A stretch of DNA of 64,000 bases. Source: an uncultured Clostridia bacterium. Lineage in GTDB: Bacteria; Bacillota; Clostridia; UMGS1883. Below, piece after piece: positions 27,210 through 36,007 of the stretch (positions are counted from its first letter, which is position 1; each line of letters begins with the position of its first letter). The DNA is taken from assembly GCA_934476455.1 (NCBI GenBank), contig CAKSNY010000006.1, forward strand, positions 1 to 64,000. Reading direction: 5' to 3'. Under the pieces are notes generated by a model, which saw nothing but the letters and a program-made list of their open reading frames with translations, made no database searches and had not been told where the DNA came from. Position numbers and translations under genes: made by a program.

Positions 27210-29399
27210 TCAGTTTCTTTTAAGCTCAATAAAGCTTGTAACAGGCACGGGAGCCTCCCCCGTTTTGTTCCGCCATATAAACAGTCGCAAACCATCGTTT
27301 CCGTATCCCGTATCTATTGTGATCTGTATATTTTTGAAAGCAGTGTCCAATGTTACGTTTACAGGCATAACATTAACAAATTTATTGTTTTTATAAACAA
27401 CCGCCGTAACTGTTGCGGGAAGGTAACCGATATTGCTTCTTGCCTGTAAATTTACGCTTATCTCGCCGTCTGTCATTTTTGAAAGTATCTTTTCACCGCT
27501 TTTAAAAACCGCATTATATTCTATATTTTTAGGCGTATCGAATGTAATTGTTTTACTTCCTTCAATTTCACGTCCCCATGCGTCTTTGGAATCGGAAATA
27601 TCTATTGTATAGCGCATTTCGGGCTTAAGGTTTTTAAGCTTTATCTTTAAATCCGTTATACGGGTGTAATTATCCGTTGTAATGGTTAAATCGTCTATCA
27701 TATCGGGACGCGGTGTACCGTTTATGAGTATTTTTTCCTTAGTTACCGTGAAACGGTCTATATCAAGGTTAAATGTAAAATTTGCTTCCCCGTTTTCGTA
27801 TGATGACGCCGTTATCTCGGTATTAAAGAAATTGTCGGGCAACATTCTTCGTATTGACCACTCGTCAATGTATATCGTGTTTGCCACACTGCTTCCCGCG
27901 GCATTTTTTTCATTCGCATAAAAATACGCGTAAATATCTTTCGACTTATCTATGCTGTCCACACTTGTAACACGTATCGGAATTGAAAGCTTTGTCCAGC
28001 CTGTCCTTATTGAATAACGCATATCCGTTTGCGGATATGTAAAAGATTTTTCCGTATTTCCGTTTACTCTGTAGGATGGGATAAGCCTTACCTCGGAAAT
28101 TCCCTCGCCCATGTCGGCTTTTGCATATAGGTTCATCATATATTCCGCCGGATTTTCGGTAGTGTATACGTCCAGATTTGCAATTTTCTGACCAAGACGT
28201 GCATATCCCTGCATTGTTCGCGATATACTGTAGCTTCCGCTGTGTGCGTCTGTGTTGAGCGCTGCCGGTGTTTGCGGCGGGGTTGGCTGCGCGCCGTCTA
28301 ACCCGTCCCATAAATACTCGGTGGTTTCACATTCGGGGTCATAGATAAGCTCGCGGTACTTCCACATTCCCAAGTCGTCAAGATCGTTAAATATGGTATA
28401 CTGACCTTCGGGGAAATTATTTAATGTAAACGGAGGGTTATTTAAAACATCTCTTCCCCATGCGTCTTTTATATCGGAAAGTATAACCGTAATCATACTT
28501 TCATTTTCAAGATTTTGTAATTTTAAGGTAAGTGTATGTTCGCGTGTTTCTTCATTTGTCGTTTCAAGTACGGAGGATTCTATATACGCATCTCCGCGCA
28601 CCCCGTTAACCTCTATATTTTCCTTGCGAACGGTACGCGGGTCTATGTCAAGATTGAATTCATAAGTAAGGGTTTGTGATTCCTCATTATAGTCAACCGA
28701 CAGCCTTTTTGTTTCGGGGAAACTGTCCGGCACGCAAAGCCGCATCGACCAATCATCGATATAAAGTGTTTGAATGTATTTTTGTCCAAGCTCGTCCCAA
28801 ATGCCGTTTTCAGCACCTAATCCGTTAAACCAAAAAACGACAGTCTGAGCAGCTTCGATATTTCCTTTTCGTATTTTCTTTGAAAAATATTGCCATGTGT
28901 TTCCTACATTAAAGCCTGAAGATGTTTCACCCGTGCCTTTTCCGAACTGCTTTTGCCCGGGAATTGTATAACCGGGAACTACCTGCACTGTTTTCCCGTT
29001 TTCACAGTCTGTTCGCATCCATGCGTTAATTATATATTCGTTAGGCTCTTCCGCGGTATATGTCTTTAAGGCAGCAGCCGGTATAAATGCTATTCCGGGA
29101 TTACCGCGCATGGTGCGTTTAATGCAATAGCTGCCGCTGTGCGCATTATCGCTGTATAAAACAATATCCGCATCTTGCATTGTTGACGCGGCATCTTTAC
29201 TGCCCACTTTACAAGAACCTGTAAGTGTTTCACATTCTATATCAGGAACAAGCTCGCGATAAATCCAGTTTCCGTCCGCGTCAAGGTCGTTGTTTATTGT
29301 GTATGCGGTCTCCGCGTTATCCTCCGCATAGCAACAAGGAACAATGTTTATAATCATAAGCATTGTAATAAACAACGTGATAAATCTTTTTTTATTCAT
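27210..29399 (-). CDS. Secreted protein with tandem jelly-roll plus Ig-like modules (glycan-binding candidate)
   Basis: A 729-residue protein. ATG 29399 is chosen for its 'aggagga' RBS and because a signal peptide (1-25) then starts the protein. It contains two copies of a module of about 300 residues: a carbohydrate-binding-type sandwich opening with DLDADGNWIYREL (or DLDDLGMWKYREL) and ending YIDDWSMR, then a Big_5-type Ig domain ('LDIDPRTVRKENIEVNG' and 'DAWGRD' motifs), and a C-terminal beta domain. No catalytic residues stand out. It is strongly similar, at DNA level too, to the neighbour at 29476-31698. Probably a surface glycan-capturing protein of the ABC-transporter operon. Confidence 0.7.
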   Translation of the reverse strand: MNKKRFITLFITMLMIINIVPCCYAEDNAETAYTINNDLDADGNWIYRELVPDIECETLTGSCKVGSKDAASTMQDADIVLYSDNAHSGSYCIKRTMRGNPGIAFIPAAALKTYTAEEPNEYIINAWMRTDCENGKTVQVVPGYTIPGQKQFGKGTGETSSGFNVGNTWQYFSKKIRKGNIEAAQTVVFWFNGLGAENGIWDELGQKYIQTLYIDDWSMRLCVPDSFPETKRLSVDYNEESQTLTYEFNLDIDPRTVRKENIEVNGVRGDAYIESSVLETTNEETREHTLTLKLQNLENESMITVILSDIKDAWGRDVLNNPPFTLNNFPEGQYTIFNDLDDLGMWKYRELIYDPECETTEYLWDGLDGAQPTPPQTPAALNTDAHSGSYSISRTMQGYARLGQKIANLDVYTTENPAEYMMNLYAKADMGEGISEVRLIPSYRVNGNTEKSFTYPQTDMRYSIRTGWTKLSIPIRVTSVDSIDKSKDIYAYFYANEKNAAGSSVANTIYIDEWSIRRMLPDNFFNTEITASSYENGEANFTFNLDIDRFTVTKEKILINGTPRPDMIDDLTITTDNYTRITDLKIKLKNLKPEMRYTIDISDSKDAWGREIEGSKTITFDTPKNIEYNAVFKSGEKILSKMTDGEISVNLQARSNIGYLPATVTAVVYKNNKFVNVMPVNVTLDTAFKNIQITIDTGYGNDGLRLFIWRNKTGEAPVPVTSFIELKRN

Positions 29400-29475
29400 A
29401 GCTTCCTCCTTATTTATGTATGATTTTCTGCGGACGATAAGTCCGCAGAAAATCGGGAAATACAGCCAAACGCAT

Positions 29476-31698
29476 TTAGCGGTTGGTGTAAGGTGTAAGG
29501 GTTTTTGTATTCCATATAAAAGACCTAAGCGTGCAGCCCGCAGCATTTTCAGAAACGGTTAATTTAGCGCAAAGTTCACCACCGGTGCTTCCCATTGCAA
29601 AACTCTTGCTGTCAAGCGCTGCCTTTACAAACTTTTTATCGCTGTCAAAAAGCGCCAAAATTGCGGATATATCCGCTGTATTAGCGGTGCCGTTCGTAAT
29701 TCCCGAAACTGTGTATGTATACTCTCCTGCGCCAAGAGTTGTTTCTTCCGTTATTTCTGTTCCGTCTGCGGCGGTAATCTTTGCTGTGCCGAGTGAAAGA
29801 CCTGTGCCGAAGGTATTTTTAATGTCCCTTCCCCATGCGTCCTTAAGGTTCGATATGGAAACTGAACTGTTCCGAGGTATTTCACCGTTAAGATTAAGCG
29901 TAAGTACGCTTTCCCGCGTAATTTCATCCGTTACTACCGTAAAGCTTTTAACCTTGTCAGTTGCTGCACCGTCAATTGTAACGTTTGATATATCCACACT
30001 TCGTGAATCAATATCCTTGTCGAATACAAATTTTACGCTCGGTTCAGCAGATGTATTATCCACATATGCGCCCGTTTGATACACATCAAATGTCGGAATT
30101 TTACGGAAGCTCCAGTCATCTACATAAAGCGTTTGAACAGTCTCAGCCTTAGAACCGCTGCTGTCTTGAACCCCCCCTGTGGTAAGCGTCAAACCATTCC
30201 ACAAAAGGTACACGCGATTGGTATCTTTTGTGAACGCTTTCTTAAACTTAAGCTTTGTTGAATGGTAGTTCCAATCGGTTGTTACGTCAAAGCTTAATCT
30301 GCCGCCGGCTATCGCGGCATCAAATCCGCCATCTTTTTCTTCGTTATGGAGTTTTACACCGATAGGTTTATCATATCCGCCTTTTTCCGTACCGGTCTTT
30401 AGGTATGCCGACACAATATACGGCTCACCTGCAACTACAGCTTCTTTCGGTACAACAAATCCAATTCCCGAATTTTGCCGCATCGTGCGCTTTATGCTGT
30501 AATTCCCGCTGTGTTTATCAGTGCTTAAGACAATATCTGCATCTTGAATTGTTGAATCCGCAGGCGACGGCTTACCTACTGCCGCAAAACCGTCTTTCGT
30601 TTCACAGCCAACATTCGGCACAAGTTCGCGATATTTCCACAGCCCGCCGTCATCAAGGTCGTCGTATATGGTATACTGACCTTCGGGGTAATTATTTATT
30701 ATAAACGGGGCGTTGCCCGAAACATCTCTTCCCCATGCGTCTTTTATATCGGCAAGCTTAACCGTAATAATATTTTCTTTTTCAAGGTTTTGCAGTTTTA
30801 ATGTAAGTGTATGCTCACGTGTTTCTTCGTTTGTCGTTTTAAGTATTGCAGATTCTATAAATGCATCTCCGCGCACACCGTTAACCTCTATATTTTCCGT
30901 GCGAACGGTACGCGGGTCTATATCAAGGTTGAATTTATAGGTAAGGGTTTGCGCTTCTTTGTTATAGTCTACCGACAGCCTTTTTGTTTTGGGGAAACTG
31001 TCCGGCACGCAAAGTCGCATCGACCAGTCATCAATATAAAGCGTCTGGATATATTCTGCGGGAGAGCCTTTATCGTCGTAAATAGCATTTGCCGCGGTTA
31101 ACGCATTGCCGTGAAACCGAAATCCTACAGACGTCGCGGTTACAGTACTTATTTTTCGTACTTTTTTTGAAAAATACTGCCACGTATTTCCCACATAAAA
31201 GCCGGCGGAGTTTTCCCCTGTGCCTTTTTCAAATGTAGTCTGCGCAGGAATTTTATGGCTCGGAACAACAAATGCGGTTGTCCCTGTTGGGCAATCTGTG
31301 CGCAACCATGCACTTATTACATATTCATTCGGATCGCTGTCTGTATATGTTTGTAAATCGGCGGTCAGGCTAAACGCAATCTCGGGATTAATTCGCATTG
31401 TACGTTTTATACTGTAATTGCCGCCGTGCGGGTTATTATTTGACAATACAATATCAGCATCCTGCATTGTAGACCCCGTTCTTTTATCTCCAATCTTCAA
31501 AAATCCGTTAGTAGTTTCACATCCTATATCAGGAACAAGCTCGCGATAAATCCAGTTTCCGTCCGCGTCAAGGTCATTTTTTATTGTATATGCCGCAGAG
31601 GTCGTTGTATCGTCCGCTAAACCCGATACGTAAATTTGTGATGTTAACAAAGAGGTCATTGCAAGAATTGAAAAACATTTTTTAAGCAAATTTTTCAT
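29476..31698 (-). CDS. Secreted tandem jelly-roll/Ig-like protein, duplicate of the following gene
   Basis: A 740-residue protein with signal peptide 1-29. Domain order equals that of the protein at 27210-29399: two sandwich-plus-Ig modules starting DLDADGNWIYREL and DLDDGGLWKYREL, each with 'YIDDWS' or 'YVDDWS' and 'DAWGRD' motifs, and a C-terminal beta domain (ITAADGTEITEETTLGAGEY). First surface-protein gene after the permease genes, 28 bases downstream of them. The high similarity to its neighbour, including long near-identical DNA runs around the VRGDA region, points to a recent tandem duplication. Binding specificity may have diverged between the copies. Confidence 0.7.
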   Translation of the reverse strand: MKNLLKKCFSILAMTSLLTSQIYVSGLADDTTTSAAYTIKNDLDADGNWIYRELVPDIGCETTNGFLKIGDKRTGSTMQDADIVLSNNNPHGGNYSIKRTMRINPEIAFSLTADLQTYTDSDPNEYVISAWLRTDCPTGTTAFVVPSHKIPAQTTFEKGTGENSAGFYVGNTWQYFSKKVRKISTVTATSVGFRFHGNALTAANAIYDDKGSPAEYIQTLYIDDWSMRLCVPDSFPKTKRLSVDYNKEAQTLTYKFNLDIDPRTVRTENIEVNGVRGDAFIESAILKTTNEETREHTLTLKLQNLEKENIITVKLADIKDAWGRDVSGNAPFIINNYPEGQYTIYDDLDDGGLWKYRELVPNVGCETKDGFAAVGKPSPADSTIQDADIVLSTDKHSGNYSIKRTMRQNSGIGFVVPKEAVVAGEPYIVSAYLKTGTEKGGYDKPIGVKLHNEEKDGGFDAAIAGGRLSFDVTTDWNYHSTKLKFKKAFTKDTNRVYLLWNGLTLTTGGVQDSSGSKAETVQTLYVDDWSFRKIPTFDVYQTGAYVDNTSAEPSVKFVFDKDIDSRSVDISNVTIDGAATDKVKSFTVVTDEITRESVLTLNLNGEIPRNSSVSISNLKDAWGRDIKNTFGTGLSLGTAKITAADGTEITEETTLGAGEYTYTVSGITNGTANTADISAILALFDSDKKFVKAALDSKSFAMGSTGGELCAKLTVSENAAGCTLRSFIWNTKTLTPYTNR

Positions 31699-31726
31699 CG
31701 TTTAAATCCTCCAATAAAATTTATTA

Positions 31727-32647
31727 TTATCCTTTAACCGCACCCACGGTCATACCCTTTACAAAATACTTTTGGAAAAACGGAAATACTATGAGAATAG
31801 GTCCGGCTGCCGCAACGCACATTGCCATTCGTGCGCTTAACGTAGGCAGAGTAACGTTTTCCGTTGCTATTCCCGCACTTGCCGCCTCCGGCGAGTTTAG
31901 AAATTCGATATTTTTCATAATCGTCATTAACAAGTACTGAAGCTTGACTTTATTGTCAGACTCTATGTACAGCATAGAGTAGTACCACTCGTTCCAGTAC
32001 ATAAGCAAAAGTAAAAGCCCCACTGTTGCAAATGCCGGTTTTGAAATCGGTACAACAATATTTGTAAATATTTTAAACTCACCCGCGCCGTCAAGCTTTG
32101 CCGATTCTATGAGCGATGTCGGTACACTCATAAAAAAGCCCTTCATCAAAAGAATGTTCCACGCGCTGCACATACCGGGTATTATAAGCGCTATAATTGA
32201 ATCCTTAAGGTCAAGCCAGCGTGTTATAAGTATGTATGTAGGAACAAGCCCGCCGTTAAAAAGCATTGTAAAAAATACATAAAACGACAGTGCGCGCCTG
32301 TAGGCATAATCCTTGCGGCTCATAACATAGCCGCAGGTAGATACCAATACAAGTCCCAAAAGTGTGCCGACAACCGTTGTTATTATAGTTACGCCGTAGG
32401 CATTTACCAATCGCCGCGAATTTGCCATAAGAACACTGTATGCATTAAGCGTCGGCTCTTTAGGAATAAGCTTGTAGCCTACACTCATAATTTCTTCCTG
32501 TGACTGAAACGATGAACCCAGTATTACAAGGAACGGATACAAGCAGCAAAGCGACAGGAAAACCAATATAATATGCATAACAACCTGAATTGTTTTTTCA
32601 CTGCCCGTTAAAATTGCGCCGTTTGTTTTTTTGCTCATTTTTCTCAC
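31727..32647 (-). CDS. Carbohydrate ABC transporter permease (LplC/YtcP type)
   Basis: A 306-residue inner-membrane protein with six predicted segments. The cytoplasmic EAA loop reads ESAKLDGAGEFKIFTNIVVP, the docking site for the ATPase. It pairs with the permease encoded just upstream (3-base gap) to form the channel of a CUT1-family importer. The start MFNGGLVPTYILITRW region and the C-terminus FFQKYFVKGMTVGAVKG are hallmarks of the LplC/YtcP group. No ATPase gene is present, as usual for this group, which shares an MsmX-type ATPase encoded elsewhere. Confidence 0.93.
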   Translation of the reverse strand: MRKMSKKTNGAILTGSEKTIQVVMHIILVFLSLCCLYPFLVILGSSFQSQEEIMSVGYKLIPKEPTLNAYSVLMANSRRLVNAYGVTIITTVVGTLLGLVLVSTCGYVMSRKDYAYRRALSFYVFFTMLFNGGLVPTYILITRWLDLKDSIIALIIPGMCSAWNILLMKGFFMSVPTSLIESAKLDGAGEFKIFTNIVVPISKPAFATVGLLLLLMYWNEWYYSMLYIESDNKVKLQYLLMTIMKNIEFLNSPEAASAGIATENVTLPTLSARMAMCVAAAGPILIVFPFFQKYFVKGMTVGAVKG

Positions 32648-32650
32648 CCC

Positions 32651-33586
32651 TTAAAATAACGCGTTGTCGCTGTCAATCTTGTTTACGATAAAGTTAGTGG
32701 TAATTACCAATATAAAGCCAAGCACTGCCTGATAAAACCCTGCTGCGCTCGACATACCCACATCGCCCAAGGTTATAAGTGAGCGGTAAACGTAGGTATC
32801 AATAATATCCGTTGTCGAATACAAAAGCGACGAATTAAGGGTGAAATTGTAAAACAAGCCGAAATCTCCGTAGAAAATTTTACCGATTTTTAAAATCGTC
32901 ATTATAATTATCATCGGTTTAATGCTCGGAAGCGATATGTACCATATTTGCTTAAGCTTTCCCGCACCGTCTATTTTTGCCGCCTCAAAAAGCGATTTAT
33001 CTGTTCCCATAAGGGACGCATAGTATATAATCGCGTTATAGCCCATGCCCTTCCATACTTCCGCTATTATGAGAATAACGGGCCAGCATTCGGGCTTGTT
33101 GTACCACGCAACCGCATCTTTTCCCATAGAAAGCAAAATTTTATTTATCAAACCGTAGTCTATATCCAAAAACACCTTCGCGGCATATGCGGCAACAACC
33201 CATGAAATAAAGTACGGCAGAAAAAGCATTGTCTGATAGCATTTAACAAATACCGCACGCATTTCATAAAGCATCAGCGCAATGGCAACAGACATTACAA
33301 GCCCGAGAATTATAAACGCGATGTTGTAAAGTATCGTATTTCTTGTTGCAATCTCAACAGATTCGTTGTTTAACAAAAATTTAAAATTGTCCAGCCCTGC
33401 CCACGGACTTTTTAAAAAGCCTAACGAATAATCGTAGTTTTTAAAGGGCAGCACCAAGCCGTAAAGCGGAATGTAACAAAATACAAACAGGTACAGCATA
33501 GACGGCAGTGTTAAAATCAAAAGCGGGAAGTTTTTCTTAAATGTTTTGGCTTTACTGCTTTTTTTCTGTTTTTCCATAAAATCCAT
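32651..33586 (-). CDS. Carbohydrate ABC transporter permease (LplB/YteP type)
   Basis: A 311-residue membrane protein with six predicted segments and a charged N-terminus. The EAA loop is EAAKIDGAGKLKQIWYISLP. The motifs LFVFCYIPLYGLVLPFKNYDY and GVLYNFTL-like 'GLFYNFT' are typical of LplB/YteP permeases, which import oligosaccharides such as rhamnogalacturonan or complex-glycan fragments. It lies 8 bases after the binding-protein gene and just before its permease partner. Confidence 0.93.
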   Translation of the reverse strand: MDFMEKQKKSSKAKTFKKNFPLLILTLPSMLYLFVFCYIPLYGLVLPFKNYDYSLGFLKSPWAGLDNFKFLLNNESVEIATRNTILYNIAFIILGLVMSVAIALMLYEMRAVFVKCYQTMLFLPYFISWVVAAYAAKVFLDIDYGLINKILLSMGKDAVAWYNKPECWPVILIIAEVWKGMGYNAIIYYASLMGTDKSLFEAAKIDGAGKLKQIWYISLPSIKPMIIIMTILKIGKIFYGDFGLFYNFTLNSSLLYSTTDIIDTYVYRSLITLGDVGMSSAAGFYQAVLGFILVITTNFIVNKIDSDNALF

Positions 33587-33594
33587 CCCCGGTA

Positions 33595-35058
33595 TTATTT
33601 ATTATTTTTTTGCCATTCGGAAAACTGTTTGTTTACCTCTGCAATAACGGTGTCAATTCCGGCATCTTTCATTTTTTTACGTGCCTGTGAAAGATAATCG
33701 TCAAAATTTTCCATACATCCGACGCTTAAAATCTTATCGTATTCGCTTCTCACGGAAGATACCTTCGCATATTCCGTCTTTACGTTTTCCGGATCAAACA
33801 CAAAACCAAGAGAAGAAGATTTTTGCGCTGTTTCATTAAGCCTACGCATTTCCTCAAGAGCTTCGCGCCTGTTCCACGGCGAATCCCACTGTTTCCAAAG
33901 AGGACCTATCCAGTTGTGCCATATGCACCATGTCTGCATACTTCCGGAATTGGGAATTACTGACTTCTCTCCTATTTCCGCACTGCGTTTTTCATCTATT
34001 TTATAATCTATACCTTCAACGCCGTATGCAAGTGTATTGAATAAATAATCATCCTTCCAGACAAGGTTTAAAAGCTTTAATGCATTTTCGGCGCTCTTTG
34101 TTGTCGAGCTTATGCTGTTTATGCTTCCGCTTCTTGTGCAAATCGTCTTTATTCCCATACTTGCTTCCACACACGGGAAACCGTACGCGGAAGATGTCTT
34201 TGAACCGTCCTTCGTATAATATCCGGTATTGCACATTACGGCATAATTGCCCGACTTGCACTCTGTCAGATATTCGTTTCTTGTGTTTGCGTCTTTAGGC
34301 ATATATCCCTTATGATAATACTTATATTTAAGCTTCCATGTGTTTATAAAATCTTCGGCATCAAGCTCTGATATGTATTTTTGCTGCTGTTCGTCATAAA
34401 CAAGCCCCGAAATATTCATATCGGTAAAGCGGGTACTTGTAATATTCGGCGTCTGATACAAAAGCGGATAGATATTAGGCTCGTTCTTTTTTATTGTTTC
34501 AAGATAAGATTCTATATCCGCAAGTGATTTAACCTTTGTATAATCAAAATTGTATTTTTCGACCAAATCCTTTTTAAACACAACGGACGGATGATCCGCC
34601 AACGGCGTTTGCCCCTTTATGCCCCAGCGTTTGCCGTCTATTTCGGAAAACTTCCACATATAATCATCCGTTTGGCTTAGAATATCCGGGCAATACTTTT
34701 GTATCATATCATCCGTAAGTTCCACAAAAGAACCGTTTTTCACACCGCTGCGAAATTGCTCGGCGGTCCTTAAAAAACAAATGTCCATTTTTTCCCGCGT
34801 AGCAAGCATTGTGTGCATCTTTTCGTCGTAATTACCCATATCAATGAGGTGCAAATCAAGCGTTATGCCAAGTTCCTTTTCAATAATCTTGTTTGCTTCT
34901 TTCATTACGCTGTCCTTGCTGGACATATTTTCCGCCGATTTACACATATACCAATCAACGGTTTTTGTTGACGATGCCGTTTGCTTTTTATCACAGCCGG
35001 CATTTGCAAGCAGCACCCCAAATGCAAGCGCCGCAGATATAAATTTTTTACAGGTCAT
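33595..35058 (-). CDS. Sugar-binding lipoprotein of the ABC importer (LplA/YtcQ type)
   Basis: A 487-residue extracytoplasmic solute-binding protein. The ATG at 35058 is chosen because 'gaggga' lies six bases before it; the ATG at 35064 would touch the RBS. A lipoprotein signal ends at Cys22 (LLANAGC), which would be lipidated to hold the protein on the membrane. The remainder has the two-lobed family-1-type layout (EKELGITLDLHLIDMGNYDEK, MLATREKMDICFLRTAEQF). It is the first gene of a roughly 16 kb minus-strand operon and is divergent from the response regulator, the classic Lpl/Yes arrangement for inducible oligosaccharide uptake. Confidence 0.9.
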   Translation of the reverse strand: MTCKKFISAALAFGVLLANAGCDKKQTASSTKTVDWYMCKSAENMSSKDSVMKEANKIIEKELGITLDLHLIDMGNYDEKMHTMLATREKMDICFLRTAEQFRSGVKNGSFVELTDDMIQKYCPDILSQTDDYMWKFSEIDGKRWGIKGQTPLADHPSVVFKKDLVEKYNFDYTKVKSLADIESYLETIKKNEPNIYPLLYQTPNITSTRFTDMNISGLVYDEQQQKYISELDAEDFINTWKLKYKYYHKGYMPKDANTRNEYLTECKSGNYAVMCNTGYYTKDGSKTSSAYGFPCVEASMGIKTICTRSGSINSISSTTKSAENALKLLNLVWKDDYLFNTLAYGVEGIDYKIDEKRSAEIGEKSVIPNSGSMQTWCIWHNWIGPLWKQWDSPWNRREALEEMRRLNETAQKSSSLGFVFDPENVKTEYAKVSSVRSEYDKILSVGCMENFDDYLSQARKKMKDAGIDTVIAEVNKQFSEWQKNNK

Positions 35059-35148
35059 ACACATTCCCTCTCTTTCAACGTTATTTTAGCACAAGAGAAA
35101 CAAAAGAAAAATGTCAGCGTTTTTGTTTTTTGTCTATATTTCACATTT

Positions 35149-35171
35149 TTGGCAAAAAAAATTTTTGCCAA
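35149..35171. promoter_or_regulatory. Palindrome between the ABC operon and the response-regulator gene
   Basis: Arms ttggcaaaaa (35149-35158) and tttttgccaa (35162-35171) are perfect around a three-base centre. It sits about 90 bases upstream of the binding-protein start codon and 26 bases upstream of the regulator's -35 box, where an operator for both directions would be expected. Confidence 0.5.
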
Positions 35172-35196
35172 TATATACACATTGCCTGTTTCACCA

Positions 35197-35225
35197 TTGA
35201 CAAACTGTTTTTATTAAATTATAAT
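35197..35225 (+). promoter_or_regulatory. Consensus sigma-A promoter of the two-component genes
   Basis: TTGACA (35197-35202), a 17-base spacer and TATAAT (35220-35225) match the consensus in every position. The regulator start codon is 30 bases downstream. Confidence 0.92.
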
Positions 35226-35255
35226 GACATAGAAATTTGAATGGGAGGGCTTTTT

Positions 35256-35984
35256 ATGTATACCGTAATTATAGCAGATGACGAACCATGGATACTTTTT
35301 AAGATTAAAAGTGTTTTTAAATGGCAGGAATACGGTATGGAGCTTATCGGAGAAACAACATCTTCGGACGAGCTTTTAAGTATGATTGAAGAAAAAAAGC
35401 CCGATATTGTTTTTACAGATATAAGTATGCCCGGGAAAAGCGGGATTGAGGTTGTGAAACGTGTTCGGGAGAAGGCTGCGGACACGCTTTTTGTGTTAAT
35501 AAGCGGTTATTCTGATTTTTCATATGCACAGCAGGCGATTGAATACGGCGTTTTCAGCTATCTTCTTAAACCCGTAACAGATGACAAAGCGCGTTCGCTT
35601 TTGGAAGGAATAAAGTCTGCACTCGATAAAAAGCAAGGCGATACGGTCGACATTAAAATTGACAATGCAAAAAATATGGCGTTTAAAAAGCTTATCTCCT
35701 ATATTGATGCGCATTATTGCGAAAAGCTCCACCTGGGCGAGCTTTCTGCAATGTTTGACATAAACACTACGTATTGCTGTGCATTGTTTAACAAAAATTT
35801 CAACTGTACATTCAGTCAGTATATATTAAAATGCCGTATGGAAAAAGCGGCGGAATTGATATTAAGCGGGAAATCGATAACGGAAACAGCGGAAATGCTG
35901 GGGTATGATTACTACCATTTCAACAAGCTTTTTAAAAAATATTTTTCGCTTACGCCAAAGCAGTACAAGGTTTTAAAGTCATAA
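35256..35984 (+). CDS. Response regulator with AraC-type DNA-binding domain (YesN-like)
   Basis: A 242-residue protein; ATG 35256 follows 'gggagg' at good spacing. The receiver domain (1-125) has the acidic pair in IIADDEPW, phospho-acceptor Asp55 (VFTDISMPG) and the Lys in LLKPV. The C-terminal 110 residues form a double helix-turn-helix AraC domain (LHLGELSAMFDINTTYCCAL, ITETAEMLGYDYYHFNKLF). It is shorter than most YesN proteins because the linker is minimal. It is paired with the histidine kinase 23 bases downstream and probably activates the divergent ABC/GH operon when the kinase senses glycan. Confidence 0.93.
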   Translation: MYTVIIADDEPWILFKIKSVFKWQEYGMELIGETTSSDELLSMIEEKKPDIVFTDISMPGKSGIEVVKRVREKAADTLFVLISGYSDFSYAQQAIEYGVFSYLLKPVTDDKARSLLEGIKSALDKKQGDTVDIKIDNAKNMAFKKLISYIDAHYCEKLHLGELSAMFDINTTYCCALFNKNFNCTFSQYILKCRMEKAAELILSGKSITETAEMLGYDYYHFNKLFKKYFSLTPKQYKVLKS

Positions 35985-36007
35985 TCCTGAAAAAGAAGGT
36001 AAATTAT

